A stretch of 54,598 nucleotides of DNA, from NCBI GenBank assembly GCA_945870155.1, contig CAMBSB010000016.1:1-54598 (forward strand), given 5' to 3'. This document shows, one piece after another, positions 1 to 9,704 of this stretch. The notes beneath the pieces are model-generated. The model searched no databases. It saw only the letters and a program-made list of their open reading frames with translations, and was not told where the DNA came from. This stretch comes from Paludibacter jiangxiensis. GTDB taxonomy: Bacteria > Bacteroidota > Bacteroidia > Bacteroidales > Paludibacteraceae. The first letter of the stretch is position 1; each line of letters starts with the position of its first letter. The position numbers and the translations under genes are program-made.

Positions 1-156
1 GTTTATAAGCCGCAAAGAAAAACTTCTAAGTTTTTCACTTTGCGTACTTTGCGGATATTTGATGATACAATAATTGGCATATTTAAACTTTGCGTTCTTT
101 GCGTTTATCTGTAAATTTTAAAGAAACCGACTAACTTATATAATGTCTAATACATT
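1..156. repeat. Intergenic repeat with hairpin and CTTTGCG units
   Basis: A stem-loop at 11-44 pairs CGCAAAG plus AAAAACTT with AAGTTTTT plus CTTTGCG. It is followed by the tandem-like units CTTTGCGTACTTTGCGG (38-54) and CTTTGCGTTCTTTGCG (88-103). The stretch lies just downstream of the minus-strand ABC exporter gene, so it may act as a 3' end structure, although there is no clean U-tract. It looks like a dispersed intergenic repeat; other copies lie outside the window if they exist. Confidence 0.5.
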
Positions 157-2349
157 TTACAATTCTAATTGATTTTTTACCAAACTATAATACGCTCCAT
201 GTTTTTTAGTGAGCTCCTGATGTGTTCCAATTTCTACTATCTCCCCTTTTTCGAGCACTACTATTTGATCTGCGTTTTTAACCGTACTTAGCCTATGCGC
301 AATAACTATAGATGTTCTACCTACAAAAAATTTGTGCAGGTTATCCATGATTATTCTTTCATTATTGGTATCCAATGCATTGGTTGCTTCATCGAGCATA
401 ACAAAGGCAGGATTTTTATACACCGCGCGGGCAATTAATATCCTTTGTTTTTGTCCCTGACTCAAACCATGTCCTTCATTTCCAATTTTGGTATTGTACG
501 TTAAGGGAAGTGTCTCGATAAATTCCTTGATATTGGCTGTGATTACAGCATTCATCAAGCGTTCTTTATCTATAATTTCTACACCCGGTGCAATATTTTT
601 AGCTATGCTGTCCGAAAAAATATAACCATCCTGCATCACCACACCACATTGTTTACGCCACTCGCGAATGCTGAAATTTTTCAGGTTAATTCCTCCTAAG
701 TGTATATCACCATTTTGCAAAGGGTAATAACCAAGTAAGAGTTTTATCAAAGTAGTTTTTCCACTTCCACTGGTTCCCACTATAGCTGTTTGTTTACCAG
801 CCGGAATGCATAAATGCACACCTTTAATCACGGGTACGCCTACCGAAGTGGCATCATAGCCAAAAGTAAGATTGCTTAATACCAAATCTTTATCAGTAGG
901 AATATCCAATATGCGTTGTTCGTCTGTTTGTTCTTCATCTTCTTTATCGTGTACATCGCTTAATCGTTCCAGACTTAATTTGGCATCCTGGGTTTCGCGC
1001 ACAAAAGAAATAAGTTGATCCACGGGACCATTGAGTTGTCCGATAATGTATTGTACAGCCATCATCATACCCAAAGTCATTTGCCCATCAATGACCAACT
1101 TAGCAACCATTGCTGTGATAATAATATTTTTAGTCTGATTTATTAGTAAAGCTCCCGAATCCTGATATTGCGAAAGTGCCATTCCTCTGATACGAATTCT
1201 AAAAAGTTTGGCCTGAATGCGCTCCCATTCCCAACGCTTTTGATGTTCACAGCCATTGAGTTTTACTTCCTGCATACCGGTAACCAATTGTATAACATTG
1301 CTTTGGTTGGCTGAGTTTTGGGCAAAGCTTTTGTGATCCAATTCAGCTCTGTATTTCATAAACATCCATACCCAACCCAGGTACAATGCACTGCCCAAAA
1401 AGAAAATAGCAAAAATACTGTAGCTATAGAGAAATAATACGATACTGAAAATTACCATATTAAACATTGAGAACAATATGCTCAGACTTGAATTGGTTAA
1501 ATAGCTCTGAATGCGCGAATGATCGTTAATACGCTGTAGAATGTCGCCAACCATTTTGGTGTCGAAATAACCCATAGGCAGACGCATCATTTTAATCAGG
1601 AAATCGGAAATAAGGGCTATATTAATGCGTGTACCCAGATGCAACAATATCCAACCACGTATAAAACCTACGGCGGAACTACTAAAAGTTAATACTAACT
1701 GAGCTATCAATACCAGGTAGATATAACCGATATTTTGCGCACTTATACCAAAATCGACTATGCTCTGAGTAAGAAAAGGCAACATTAATTGCAGTAAACT
1801 GCCAAAAAGCAAACCTAAAAAAAGTTGTACTACCAGATTTTTATAGGGACGGAGGTAGGAGAATAAAAATGAAAAACCTTTTCGATTTATTTTTTCACCC
1901 TCCAACTTATAAAAATCGGGGGTGGGTTCAAGCAACAAAGCCACACCCACATCTACACCACCGTCCCTGGTACTTAACCAGCAACGACAAAACTCTTCGG
2001 CGGTATATTTCACTTTCCCTGAAGCCGGGTCTGCAATATAAATACTATCCTTACCCTTTTTTTCAACAATATCATATACCACTACAAAATGAACCTGATT
2101 CCAATGAACTATGCAGGGTAAAGGAGCTGTTTTTAATTCATTATAATTTACCTTTACTCCAGTGGTTCTAAACCCAATATTTTCGGCAGCTTCGCTTACA
2201 CCCAACATGGAAGTACCCTCGCGGGTTATCAATGATTTTTCTCTTAAATTCTCAAGTGAATAAACCCGCCCATAATGCGCTGCTACCATGCGCAAACAAG
2301 TAGGTCCGCAATCCATGGCATCGTGTTGAAAATAATGTGGAAATTTCAT
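157..2349 (-). CDS. Peptidase-containing ABC transporter (C39 peptidase, bacteriocin-type exporter)
   Basis: An inner-membrane exporter that should cleave double-glycine leader peptides and export the core. The 730 aa match the usual length of the family. An N-terminal C39 peptidase domain (about 1-130) has the signature QHDAMDCGPTCLRM with Cys14, His87 and Asp107 as the likely catalytic triad. An ABC transmembrane domain follows (about 165-460), then a nucleotide-binding domain with Walker A GTSGSGKTT (525-533), signature LSQGQKQR, Walker B FVMLDEATNALD and switch His in IVIAHRLST. It is the last gene of the 7642-157 run and its start overlaps the upstream gene's stop by 4 bp, so the two are translationally coupled. 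An intact C39 domain implies GG-type substrates, and two such precursors are encoded at 11.3-13.4 kb. Family assignment is firm; the substrate is inferred. Confidence 0.95.
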   Translation of the reverse strand: MKFPHYFQHDAMDCGPTCLRMVAAHYGRVYSLENLREKSLITREGTSMLGVSEAAENIGFRTTGVKVNYNELKTAPLPCIVHWNQVHFVVVYDIVEKKGKDSIYIADPASGKVKYTAEEFCRCWLSTRDGGVDVGVALLLEPTPDFYKLEGEKINRKGFSFLFSYLRPYKNLVVQLFLGLLFGSLLQLMLPFLTQSIVDFGISAQNIGYIYLVLIAQLVLTFSSSAVGFIRGWILLHLGTRINIALISDFLIKMMRLPMGYFDTKMVGDILQRINDHSRIQSYLTNSSLSILFSMFNMVIFSIVLFLYSYSIFAIFFLGSALYLGWVWMFMKYRAELDHKSFAQNSANQSNVIQLVTGMQEVKLNGCEHQKRWEWERIQAKLFRIRIRGMALSQYQDSGALLINQTKNIIITAMVAKLVIDGQMTLGMMMAVQYIIGQLNGPVDQLISFVRETQDAKLSLERLSDVHDKEDEEQTDEQRILDIPTDKDLVLSNLTFGYDATSVGVPVIKGVHLCIPAGKQTAIVGTSGSGKTTLIKLLLGYYPLQNGDIHLGGINLKNFSIREWRKQCGVVMQDGYIFSDSIAKNIAPGVEIIDKERLMNAVITANIKEFIETLPLTYNTKIGNEGHGLSQGQKQRILIARAVYKNPAFVMLDEATNALDTNNERIIMDNLHKFFVGRTSIVIAHRLSTVKNADQIVVLEKGEIVEIGTHQELTKKHGAYYSLVKNQLEL

Positions 2350-3188
2350 TTGTAAATTTTGGTTGCAGAAAAGTAAAACACATCAGGAATTGGATTTAAA
2401 ATAGTTGACTTTGTACACTCTCTTTTAAATCTTACAAGATGATATAACATCGCTTCAAATGTGTTTTTATAATAGATATGACCATTATTCCAAGAGATTT
2501 TTCCAGGCGTACCTTCAACTACCATAAATTCAAAAAGCGCTTTTAATTCTCCATTTGTCTCAGCCTTTTTAACAATATGTGTCATACTCTCAATTTCACA
2601 ATCTACCTCAAATATTGATTGACCTAATGATAATTGTTTAAAAACAAAATTACATTCATCAAAACAATAATGATTAGCAGTACTAAAGACTTTTCGATAA
2701 TCGCGACTTTTCATAAACAAAGTATTTATATACTCATTGTTCCGAAATAAACAAAATGAACCTGTAATATAGTCATGTCGACTACTAATTACATCATAAT
2801 CAATTAAAACATCATCTGTGATAAATTCACGTATTTTACCATAAACAATATCAATATCACTAATACCCCAAAAATCATAACCGGAAATAATCTCAGGAAA
2901 GATAAAACCATAAGCGGGTTTAATATCACATAGTTTGTAAGGGTAATCAATATTCACTAAAAATCCTAATCTTTCTGAAGCAATTTTTATTATGTCGTTT
3001 AATGATTTGATTATAATTTTCAGATTTTCAGGCTTATTTTCAATATTTTCTTGATTATCAGTTATTATTACAAAATCCACATTCAAATTATACCTACAAG
3101 AATGAACAAAGTATTTAAAATACCATGGATAAGACCCATACCAACAAGTGATAAGTATTATTTTTTTTTGACACATATTTGTTTCCAA
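2346..3188 (-). CDS. DUF6625-like glycosyltransferase family protein
   Basis: A 280-aa protein without signal peptide or membrane segment, so probably cytoplasmic. It opens with a Rossmann-like strand (KIILITCWYGSYPWYFKYF) and has an acidic DxD-type motif in DFWGISDIDIVYG near residue 110, followed by SRHDYITGSFCLFRNN. These features match the DUF6625 glycosyltransferase-like proteins. It sits between a two-domain GT2 gene (35-bp gap) and the C39 exporter (4-bp overlap), so it probably acts on the same product, perhaps adding or extending a sugar on an exported peptide. Codon 5 (ATG at 3176) is an alternative start. The donor and acceptor are unknown. Confidence 0.7.
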   Translation of the reverse strand: METNMCQKKIILITCWYGSYPWYFKYFVHSCRYNLNVDFVIITDNQENIENKPENLKIIIKSLNDIIKIASERLGFLVNIDYPYKLCDIKPAYGFIFPEIISGYDFWGISDIDIVYGKIREFITDDVLIDYDVISSRHDYITGSFCLFRNNEYINTLFMKSRDYRKVFSTANHYCFDECNFVFKQLSLGQSIFEVDCEIESMTHIVKKAETNGELKALFEFMVVEGTPGKISWNNGHIYYKNTFEAMLYHLVRFKRECTKSTILNPIPDVFYFSATKIYK

Positions 3189-3223
3189 GTCAATACATTG
3201 TAAAAATCCAATTATAAATCTAG

Positions 3224-4816
3224 CTATTCCTTTAAATTGTAAAAGTTACCATCCATGCAAACAATGTCATTAACATCTAATAAGACGGCATTATCATTTA
3301 ACATGTGTTTGTAATTAGTTTGATCATTAGCAATGTCTTCTTTCTGATAAAAATTATATTTCTCTTTTCTTAAACTATTTGAAGCCATGCCATAATGTTT
3401 AAACAGTATTTCTCCATGTTTTATGTTTTGTTTGTACGGTACAACATCAAAATGTACTCGAATTTTAGGTGTAAATATCTGAGCATGTCCTATATTTCTA
3501 AACATCCTTAACTTTTCCATTATTCCATTCTTAGAGTATGGATAGTTTGAATTATAACAATCATTATTATTCCAGATATTTACAAAATTGAATAGAATAT
3601 TATCAGTTTTAATATCATTTTCTACTTTTCTGAAATTAGCAAATCTTTTATCAAATCTTTCATCTGTATCCATAAAGCAAATCCATTCTGTGCTAAAATA
3701 CGAAACTAAATCCAGCAAAAGGTTTCTATTCTCAATATCAATAAAGCCTATTCTAGTTTTCTTCACTTTTAATATTAGTTTTGAATTCTCAGCTAATTGA
3801 TATGTATTATCTGTACTACCATCATCTAGTAAAATAATTCCATCAAAATACAAAGACATGTTTTCCAAAAAATCTTGAATCATATCTTGTTCATTAAAAC
3901 TTTGAGTCAACAAAATTTTCTTGTATTTTTTACTGAAAATATTTTCACCACTTATTTTGTAGGTATCAAATTGATTTAAAAATTTTACAGCAATGTTTTC
4001 TGCATAAATATTATATTTCCAATCGTAAACAACATCATTATAATCAAGTCCCCAACCGTTTTTGTTCACCTCATAATTATTTGGATAATAAATATCAAGT
4101 TCTTCATTTATTGGAATAGACAACCGTTTTTCTCTTCTTTTTTCCATACCATTTTTGTCTTTTTCTCGATGATTAAGTTTAACTTCTGGTAGGAATAGTT
4201 TACTTAATCCAAGCATTTCTAATCTTGCTCTGATATTGTCGTCATCACCACCCCATAAAACAAGAGATTCATCATATCCTCCAATTTTATGAATATCTTC
4301 ACTCTTAACCATTATACTGCCATAAGGCACGTAACGATACCAATTTAATTGGTTTTGATCATCTTCAAGAGTAAAAGTAACTGATCCAATTGCAAAATGT
4401 TGATTATAATCTTCTAATGCTTTTCTAAGAATGTAAATTGCATCTGTTTGAAATTCAGATTCAGGAGAACAAACCATTATAAATTTCTTCGAAGCATGCT
4501 TTATCCCCACATTTATCGCCTTTACTGGATTGCGCCAAGCGTGTTTCTGATGGTTTACTATTACACGCCAATTAATAAAAGGGTAAGATTTTATTAATTC
4601 TAACAGCCCCGTTTCCTGACTATTTTCGTCCATCGAAATAACAACTTCAATACCATTGCGTTGGAAGAATGGAGCATTCAATGGTAAAACTCTTACAAAT
4701 TCATCCAGCTTTTTGTAAAATGGAATAACGACGCTTAAATCAAAATTATGTATGATGCTGTAAGGATCAAGCAAATCTTCCTTATTCAAAATTGGCTCAT
4801 TCTTCATACTTAACAA
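3224..4816 (-). CDS. Two-domain glycosyltransferase (GT2 plus GT2)
   Basis: A 530-aa cytoplasmic protein with two GT-A modules. The N-terminal module (about 25-235) starts LSVVIPFYKKLDEFVRVLP, carries SPESEF as a probable acidic metal site, and ends in the LVLWGGDDDNIRARL signature typical of GT2/GT7-like galactosyltransferase C-termini. The C-terminal module (about 300-500) has GIILLDDGSTDNT and WICFMDTDERF, a layout resembling peptide S-glycosyltransferases of the SunS type but without their TPR tail. Its 5' end overlaps the upstream gene by 20 bp, or 11 bp if translation starts at Met4 (4807). With the neighbouring exporter and precursor genes, a role in glycosylating a peptide is a reasonable inference; a cell-surface glycan is the main alternative. 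Confidence 0.8.
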   Translation of the reverse strand: MLSMKNEPILNKEDLLDPYSIIHNFDLSVVIPFYKKLDEFVRVLPLNAPFFQRNGIEVVISMDENSQETGLLELIKSYPFINWRVIVNHQKHAWRNPVKAINVGIKHASKKFIMVCSPESEFQTDAIYILRKALEDYNQHFAIGSVTFTLEDDQNQLNWYRYVPYGSIMVKSEDIHKIGGYDESLVLWGGDDDNIRARLEMLGLSKLFLPEVKLNHREKDKNGMEKRREKRLSIPINEELDIYYPNNYEVNKNGWGLDYNDVVYDWKYNIYAENIAVKFLNQFDTYKISGENIFSKKYKKILLTQSFNEQDMIQDFLENMSLYFDGIILLDDGSTDNTYQLAENSKLILKVKKTRIGFIDIENRNLLLDLVSYFSTEWICFMDTDERFDKRFANFRKVENDIKTDNILFNFVNIWNNNDCYNSNYPYSKNGIMEKLRMFRNIGHAQIFTPKIRVHFDVVPYKQNIKHGEILFKHYGMASNSLRKEKYNFYQKEDIANDQTNYKHMLNDNAVLLDVNDIVCMDGNFYNLKE

Positions 4817-6020
4817 GTATTTTATTTGTGATTAAATTTTCTACAAATTGAATGAATGTTTTTTTATTACTTCGTTTAATTTGATTGAAAACATAGATAG
4901 GAGTAGATGCAACTTCAAACAATTGTATTATTTTATATTCAGCATCACTAATTAGTGAATGAATTTTCATCACTCTACTATCTACTACTACATATGAATC
5001 ATTCTCATATTTAATAAAATAATACACAGAACTTAATATAAGTTTTGAACTCCATACATCTACTTTTAAAATGACTGAGTTAATCTGGTTTTCAAGTAAA
5101 TTTGAGGAATGTGTAAATTGATCTTCTACAAATGATCGAAGTTGAATTGTTTCATCTTTACCTTTTTCACTCATATTCACTAAACACTCAATTTCATAAG
5201 AAAGCAGGTTAAATGGTATTGACTCACCATACTGAGCACCTGGCCTTCCTTGAAAATAGTTTTGAAATTGCTGCTGAATGTTCTCTGTACTTACCATCCG
5301 ACCAAAACCATATCGTCCAATAACAATAGAAGGTTTTTCTAATTGTAAGCTTCTTAAAATAAACTCACCGGAACCGATTACACCACTTGAACTAGAAATA
5401 TATTCATTTAAATCACCTTCTTTTACTTTTATAATATCAATATTACTATTAATTAATTTCTTTAAAATTGCAGAATCATTATTTATGATTGTAAAATGAT
5501 ATTCACCATGATTATTCAAAACAGGTAATACTTTTAGTATAGTATCATTATCGGTACATACAATAATATTTGTTTTTTTCTGAGTTTTTATTAAGTCTTT
5601 ATTTATTAATTTAAAAGGAACAATCAAATTCGTAGTAAAATCATTCCGAAAAAAGTTCGGATGAAAATTCCGATCATCATTTATTAATAAAATTTTTTCA
5701 AATTGAGTTGTATTGAATAAATACTCCTTATTAATATCACTAACACAAAATGTATAAATAAGCGGTATATTGTAGTTCTTATGCAAATTCTTTACCCGAT
5801 TAAAGCCCTTTAAATTAAAAGCAATAATTGCATCATACCTAACTTCAATGTAACTATTTATAAAATTGACATTTGATTTTTTTTTATAATTATCAGTATT
5901 TTGAGATGACAAAAAATCAATTTTATAACCTTTTGCTATGAGCATATCAATTAAGCCTTCAACAATACTGATATGTGTTGGAGTTTTACTAAATACCGAA
6001 AAAAGAATTCTCTTTTCCAT
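4797..6020 (-). CDS. GT-B-like protein with PqqD/RRE-like C-terminal domain
   Basis: A 407-aa cytoplasmic protein that I cannot assign to a named family. Residues 1-300 look like a GT-B fold: an N-terminal HISIVEGLIDMLIAKGY segment typical of glycosyltransferase N-domains, and a motif near 215-245 (SGEFILRSLQLEKPSIVIGR) matching the nucleotide-binding signature of GT-B enzymes. The last 65 residues (VVVDSRVMKIHSLISDAEYK, then a helix-turn-helix-like stretch) resemble PqqD-type winged helices, the RiPP recognition elements that bind leader peptides. It overlaps the downstream GT2 gene and follows the S41 protease by 17 bp. If the RRE reading is right, this protein ties the glycosyltransferases to the GG-leader peptides. 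Confidence 0.55.
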   Translation of the reverse strand: MEKRILFSVFSKTPTHISIVEGLIDMLIAKGYKIDFLSSQNTDNYKKKSNVNFINSYIEVRYDAIIAFNLKGFNRVKNLHKNYNIPLIYTFCVSDINKEYLFNTTQFEKILLINDDRNFHPNFFRNDFTTNLIVPFKLINKDLIKTQKKTNIIVCTDNDTILKVLPVLNNHGEYHFTIINNDSAILKKLINSNIDIIKVKEGDLNEYISSSSGVIGSGEFILRSLQLEKPSIVIGRYGFGRMVSTENIQQQFQNYFQGRPGAQYGESIPFNLLSYEIECLVNMSEKGKDETIQLRSFVEDQFTHSSNLLENQINSVILKVDVWSSKLILSSVYYFIKYENDSYVVVDSRVMKIHSLISDAEYKIIQLFEVASTPIYVFNQIKRSNKKTFIQFVENLITNKILVKYEE

Positions 6021-6037
6021 TGAAAATCATGATTTTA

Positions 6038-7642
6038 TTAATTGATTTGTTTTGAAATAACTTCAATTGCTTTTTCAACATCTTTATCAACTGTTTGATT
6101 AAGATATTCATCAAGTGTATAATCAACTAAAATATCAGGTACGATACCTTCATTGAATGGTTGCAGAGAATATGGGAATAACACTCTTCTGGTACAAACT
6201 TTCGCAACTCCGTTTTCAGGAAATTTATCAAGTACCAAAGGTGAACCTGTTGAACCCATGGTAGGACGACCAATAAAAACAGGTCTATCTTTTCTTTCTT
6301 TTAGTACGATAAGGAAATCTTCTGCTGCCGAGCAGGTGCGACCTGAGATTAAAACTGCCATGGGAACATTAAATCTTTTTACCGTATTAGGTATCCTCAT
6401 AGTATCGGCAGCAAAAGTTTGAAAAGCTCTGTTCTTAAAATAAGTTTCATTCTCTTTTAAGTAATTACCATTTGCTTTTTTTACTCCGCTGTTTATTCTG
6501 GTTTGCCATGCGTAAGATAAAAAGTAAGAGTCTTTAATCATATAGTTAAGCAAATACCACCCTGTACGGGTATCACCGCCACCATTGGCTCTTATGTCGA
6601 TAATTATTCCCTTGGCACTATATAGGGTATCAATTATACTTTCAAACATCTTAACAAGTCTGTCTTTTGGATAAAATGAGTTGAAAGTTACACGGGCTAT
6701 ATTATTTTTTTCCCAAAATAGCTCTACCGGCTTATACCAAGGTTTTGGAGTCGGTCCTAGATATTTTCCTGCAACTGAGTTTCCATTACGGGGAGGAGTG
6801 TTGGTAAGAATTCTTCCATCGGGTGTTTTATAAGTAATTGTTATTTTCTTTGAAGATAAATCGGAGCCAAAAAGGCGGGAAGCAGATATTTCTTTTACTG
6901 TAGGTCTGTAACCAGAACAAACATAGGTTTCTACATATTTCTGCATATATTCAAGCATTGGCAAGTCGTTAATTTTTAAAATTTCAGAGCCCAAAGGAAT
7001 TTTTTTTACAAGATCCTCTCTTACATTAACTATATACAGTCTGTCGCCAAAATAACGTGCTTCCAATGGAAAGTAACTTGAATATCTGCCTTTCATTTTA
7101 TAAAAAACCTCCGAATGCAAATCTTTAAGACTCGCGGCAAATAACTCCATTTGGTCATAAAAATCATAATCGGTTTTTGTATCTAATACTTTAGGGATAT
7201 ATGACTCATATAAGCTATCTAAGTCGAATGGTAATCTATCAATAAAGGCAAAATTATATTTTGTTTCACTCCAAAACGAACTCAATGCATATACTTTGTC
7301 TTTATTACTAAGCGCATTGGGTATTTTATTGCTAAAGTTAATCAGCACCTGAGCAGTATCCTTATTATTTAAGACAATTGCTAGTTTTACCGGTTTATTA
7401 AGTTTCACAATGAAAGTGGCTGAATCAATGTCGGTGATAAACCGTATTGTTCGTTCCTTTTCAGTTTCACTATACATAGTATAAATGTCAGGATTTAGCT
7501 CGGGAGAAATAGTCCAATCATTTCTCCCTGTGTTAATCATCATTACTATGTTTTTTTTGTTTGAATGTATAATGGTTGGTTGCTTTGCAAACATAGTTAA
7601 TATAACCATGCATAAAATTAAAAATGAAATAACTCTTCTCAT
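6038..7642 (-). CDS. S41 family peptidase (C-terminal processing protease-like), exported
   Basis: A 534-aa protein with an N-terminal signal sequence (MRRVISFLILCMVILTMFA). The S41 core spans about 310-510: IIIDIRANGGGDTRTGWYLL, and the nucleophile motif GRTCSAAEDF with Ser438. A degenerate PDZ-like stretch precedes it (about 200-280, LGSEILKINDLPMLEYM). It probably works in the periplasm or at the outer membrane. It is the first gene of the five-gene run ending at 157, with only 17 bp to the next gene, so it could trim an exported product or be a linked housekeeping protease. The substrate cannot be read from the sequence. Confidence 0.85.
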   Translation of the reverse strand: MRRVISFLILCMVILTMFAKQPTIIHSNKKNIVMMINTGRNDWTISPELNPDIYTMYSETEKERTIRFITDIDSATFIVKLNKPVKLAIVLNNKDTAQVLINFSNKIPNALSNKDKVYALSSFWSETKYNFAFIDRLPFDLDSLYESYIPKVLDTKTDYDFYDQMELFAASLKDLHSEVFYKMKGRYSSYFPLEARYFGDRLYIVNVREDLVKKIPLGSEILKINDLPMLEYMQKYVETYVCSGYRPTVKEISASRLFGSDLSSKKITITYKTPDGRILTNTPPRNGNSVAGKYLGPTPKPWYKPVELFWEKNNIARVTFNSFYPKDRLVKMFESIIDTLYSAKGIIIDIRANGGGDTRTGWYLLNYMIKDSYFLSYAWQTRINSGVKKANGNYLKENETYFKNRAFQTFAADTMRIPNTVKRFNVPMAVLISGRTCSAAEDFLIVLKERKDRPVFIGRPTMGSTGSPLVLDKFPENGVAKVCTRRVLFPYSLQPFNEGIVPDILVDYTLDEYLNQTVDKDVEKAIEVISKQIN

Positions 7643-8198
7643 GTTGTATTTGTTTTAATTATTTTAAATGTTCAATTTCCCTATCAATTATTTTAATTAC
7701 ACCCCTTGTACAAAGTAGCGTATAAAATTCATTACCAGCTGTTTGGAATAGTGTCCCGCTTTATTAAAGCTAAAAGGATTCCGATAGCTATCGGAACCTA
7801 CCTACCTCAGGAAGGCTTTGCATTTAACCCGACGAATTCTGGACTCTTAGCCGAACTCCCTCACCAATTACACTTTAGCTAACAGAGTGTTATTTTGAGC
7901 TTTTTGCTTTATAACCTAAGCTGAACTGAGAGATTCATTTGGAAAACCAAAATTCAATCTCACATTTATAGTGGATTGAGCTATCAGGTTTTCTTTCAAA
8001 AGCATAGACAAAAAAATGATAATAATTATTTTCTTCATATATTGTTTGGGATTAATAGTACACAAAGTACCAGTTTATAAGTATTTAGTAAAATTAGCTC
8101 TAAAGAGCTTTAGCTTTTAACTTATAAGAATCTTTAGCTACATATCATTCCAAACCACATACTTTAAAAATGAAATTAATTAGTATCAAAATCGATTT
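7643..8198. other. 556-bp intergenic region with a perfect palindrome and a gene remnant
   Basis: There is no intact gene here. It contains the perfect 18-bp palindrome TTCCGATAGCTATCGGAA at 7779-7796 and a truncated signal-peptide ORF at 7916-8038. The stretch 7710-7760, with ATTCATTACCA followed by a GTGTCCCGC motif, loosely resembles intergenic sequence near 14730-14760. I see no convincing TAnnTTTG promoter for the minus-strand gene at 7642. Confidence 0.5.
7916..8038 (-). pseudogene. Remnant of an exported protein gene (40 codons)
   Basis: ATG at 8038 opens a frame for MKKIIIIIFLSMLLKENLIA followed by QSTINVRLNFGFPNESLSSA and a TAG at 7916-7918. The first 20 residues are a good signal peptide, and the mature part starts like a Bacteroidota exported or DUF4369-type protein (QSTINVRLNFGFP), then stops. 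It is most simply the 5' remnant of a larger exported gene, possibly another thioredoxin-type paralogue of this locus. Confidence 0.4.
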
Positions 8199-9395
8199 TT
8201 AAAGATTTTTTCTAAATATATTGATTTCATCTGTATAAAATTTCAAATCTTTTACACTATTCTGTTCTGTTGCCACTTTTATTGCTTTTTCTTCATGTTC
8301 AATGGCTTCTTTAATAAAACCCAGACCAAAAAGAATATGTGCATAAGTATCATTTATAGGGTGATTGTCAGGGAGTGATTTTAAAGCATGCTCTTGCCAT
8401 GTTTTAGCTATTTTAAGTGCTTCAATATCATTAAAAGCCTTATAATTTTCATAAATTCTCCAACATACGTCATTTATCATCATAGGTTCAATAATGTCTT
8501 GTGTCATTATAAGCTTTGTTTTGCCAATAAGATAATCCCAACTTGCTTTATTGGTTTTGTTATTAAGAAATTTCCAATTTGACTCCGTAAATTCCTTTGT
8601 CATAATTGCTTTTGAATATAACTCAGGGTCTATTTGTTTAATTGAAGCTGCCTTTTCCGAATTGTCGCGATTTTTATAAAGATGAGTTATGAATACATTT
8701 ATTATTTTGTTATCAACGTCTTTTTTGCCAAATTTCTGATTATAGGCATCCCTGTGATTTATAAAATACCTGAACTGAGAATTATCAATATTATTAATGT
8801 GTTTTGTAAATAAATCCCATGCTTCTTTTGACATTTTTGCTTCATCGCTGGCTGTTTTAAAATATTCTTCAATCAATACATCCTTGTCTTTACCATATTC
8901 ATAGGCATTTAAATATTCCGTTAATGTTTCGATGCTTTTGTCCCCGGACTTCATTTTGTGCGTAATGGATAGTAAATTTTTAGTATTATCCATAGCTTTT
9001 TTTGCGAGTACGATAAGCATGTCGGCTTCCATAGCCCCAATCCCTACATGCACCATTTCTCCTTCAGCATTTAAAAACATAAGTGTAGGATATACTTTTA
9101 TACCGTATTTCAAAGCAATACTTTTACCTTCGCCTTGTTCCATATCGAACGAAAGATTTATAAAATGAGTATTATAAAAATCACCCACTTCTTTTTTTGG
9201 AAAAATGGTTTTGGTTAAGTACTTACATGGTCCACACCAACTGGTGTAACAATCGATAAACAAAAGTTTCCCTTCGCTTTTCGACTTTGTTAATGCTTCC
9301 GACAATGTACTGTAGTTGCTGAATTTGATACCTGCTTCTTGAGCATTAATTGAAATGCTACATACAAGGATGAATAATAATGCAAATCTTTTCAT
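8199..9395 (-). CDS. Exported thioredoxin-fold protein (WCGPC)
   Basis: A 398-aa protein with a signal peptide (MKRFALLFILVCSISINAQ) and a thioredoxin domain at about 25-135 containing CYTSWCGPCKYL and the cis-Pro region VYPTLMFLNAEGEMV. The remaining 260 residues are helical, with a TPR-like end (NDTYAHILFGLGFIKEAIEH), a layout common in Bacteroidota thioredoxin-like oxidoreductases. It should act as a disulfide reductase or isomerase in the periplasm. It is one of three thioredoxin-fold genes within 6.5 kb, close to genes for cysteine-containing GG-leader peptides, which suggests a role in forming or correcting disulfides in those peptides. Its own regulation is not visible. Confidence 0.88.
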   Translation of the reverse strand: MKRFALLFILVCSISINAQEAGIKFSNYSTLSEALTKSKSEGKLLFIDCYTSWCGPCKYLTKTIFPKKEVGDFYNTHFINLSFDMEQGEGKSIALKYGIKVYPTLMFLNAEGEMVHVGIGAMEADMLIVLAKKAMDNTKNLLSITHKMKSGDKSIETLTEYLNAYEYGKDKDVLIEEYFKTASDEAKMSKEAWDLFTKHINNIDNSQFRYFINHRDAYNQKFGKKDVDNKIINVFITHLYKNRDNSEKAASIKQIDPELYSKAIMTKEFTESNWKFLNNKTNKASWDYLIGKTKLIMTQDIIEPMMINDVCWRIYENYKAFNDIEALKIAKTWQEHALKSLPDNHPINDTYAHILFGLGFIKEAIEHEEKAIKVATEQNSVKDLKFYTDEINIFRKNL

Positions 9396-9704
9396 AATTT
9401 TAATTTGTAAATAGTTTATTTGTTTGATATTATAGTAAGAAAAATTTGATAAAATTTACCCATACTTACATCTTGTTGTATGGCAAAGGCTTCAGCCTAA
9501 GCAGAAGCTAAACTTGTCCCAGAATATCTGGAAAAGAAAACTCGTAGTTACCATTTTCTTTGCAAATATAATTCTATTCTGCTTCTGAATATGCAAGGGC
9601 AAATGGTACATACCGATTTATCGGTAGCATTGCTCTTAGAAGCGTCATAGCGTGACGCTATACTTAACAACCCCACCAACTATGCTACACCAATTAATAG
9701 TTTT
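9396..9704. repeat. Intergenic region with two hairpins and a shared repeat
   Basis: There is no gene. Hairpins lie at 9611-9626 (TACCGAT/ATCGGTA) and 9641-9659 (AGCGTCA, loop TAGCG, TGACGCT). They are followed at 9666-9696 by a segment (core ACAACCCCACCAACT) that recurs at 14776-14808 in the same orientation, again beside a gene 3' end. The stretch probably holds a degenerate dispersed repeat; the hairpins could also terminate the minus-strand signal peptidase gene, which ends at 9705. Confidence 0.5.

Noticed and set aside
1869-2171. 100-aa plus-strand ORF
   Set aside because: It is antisense to the well-supported ABC exporter, with no family features.
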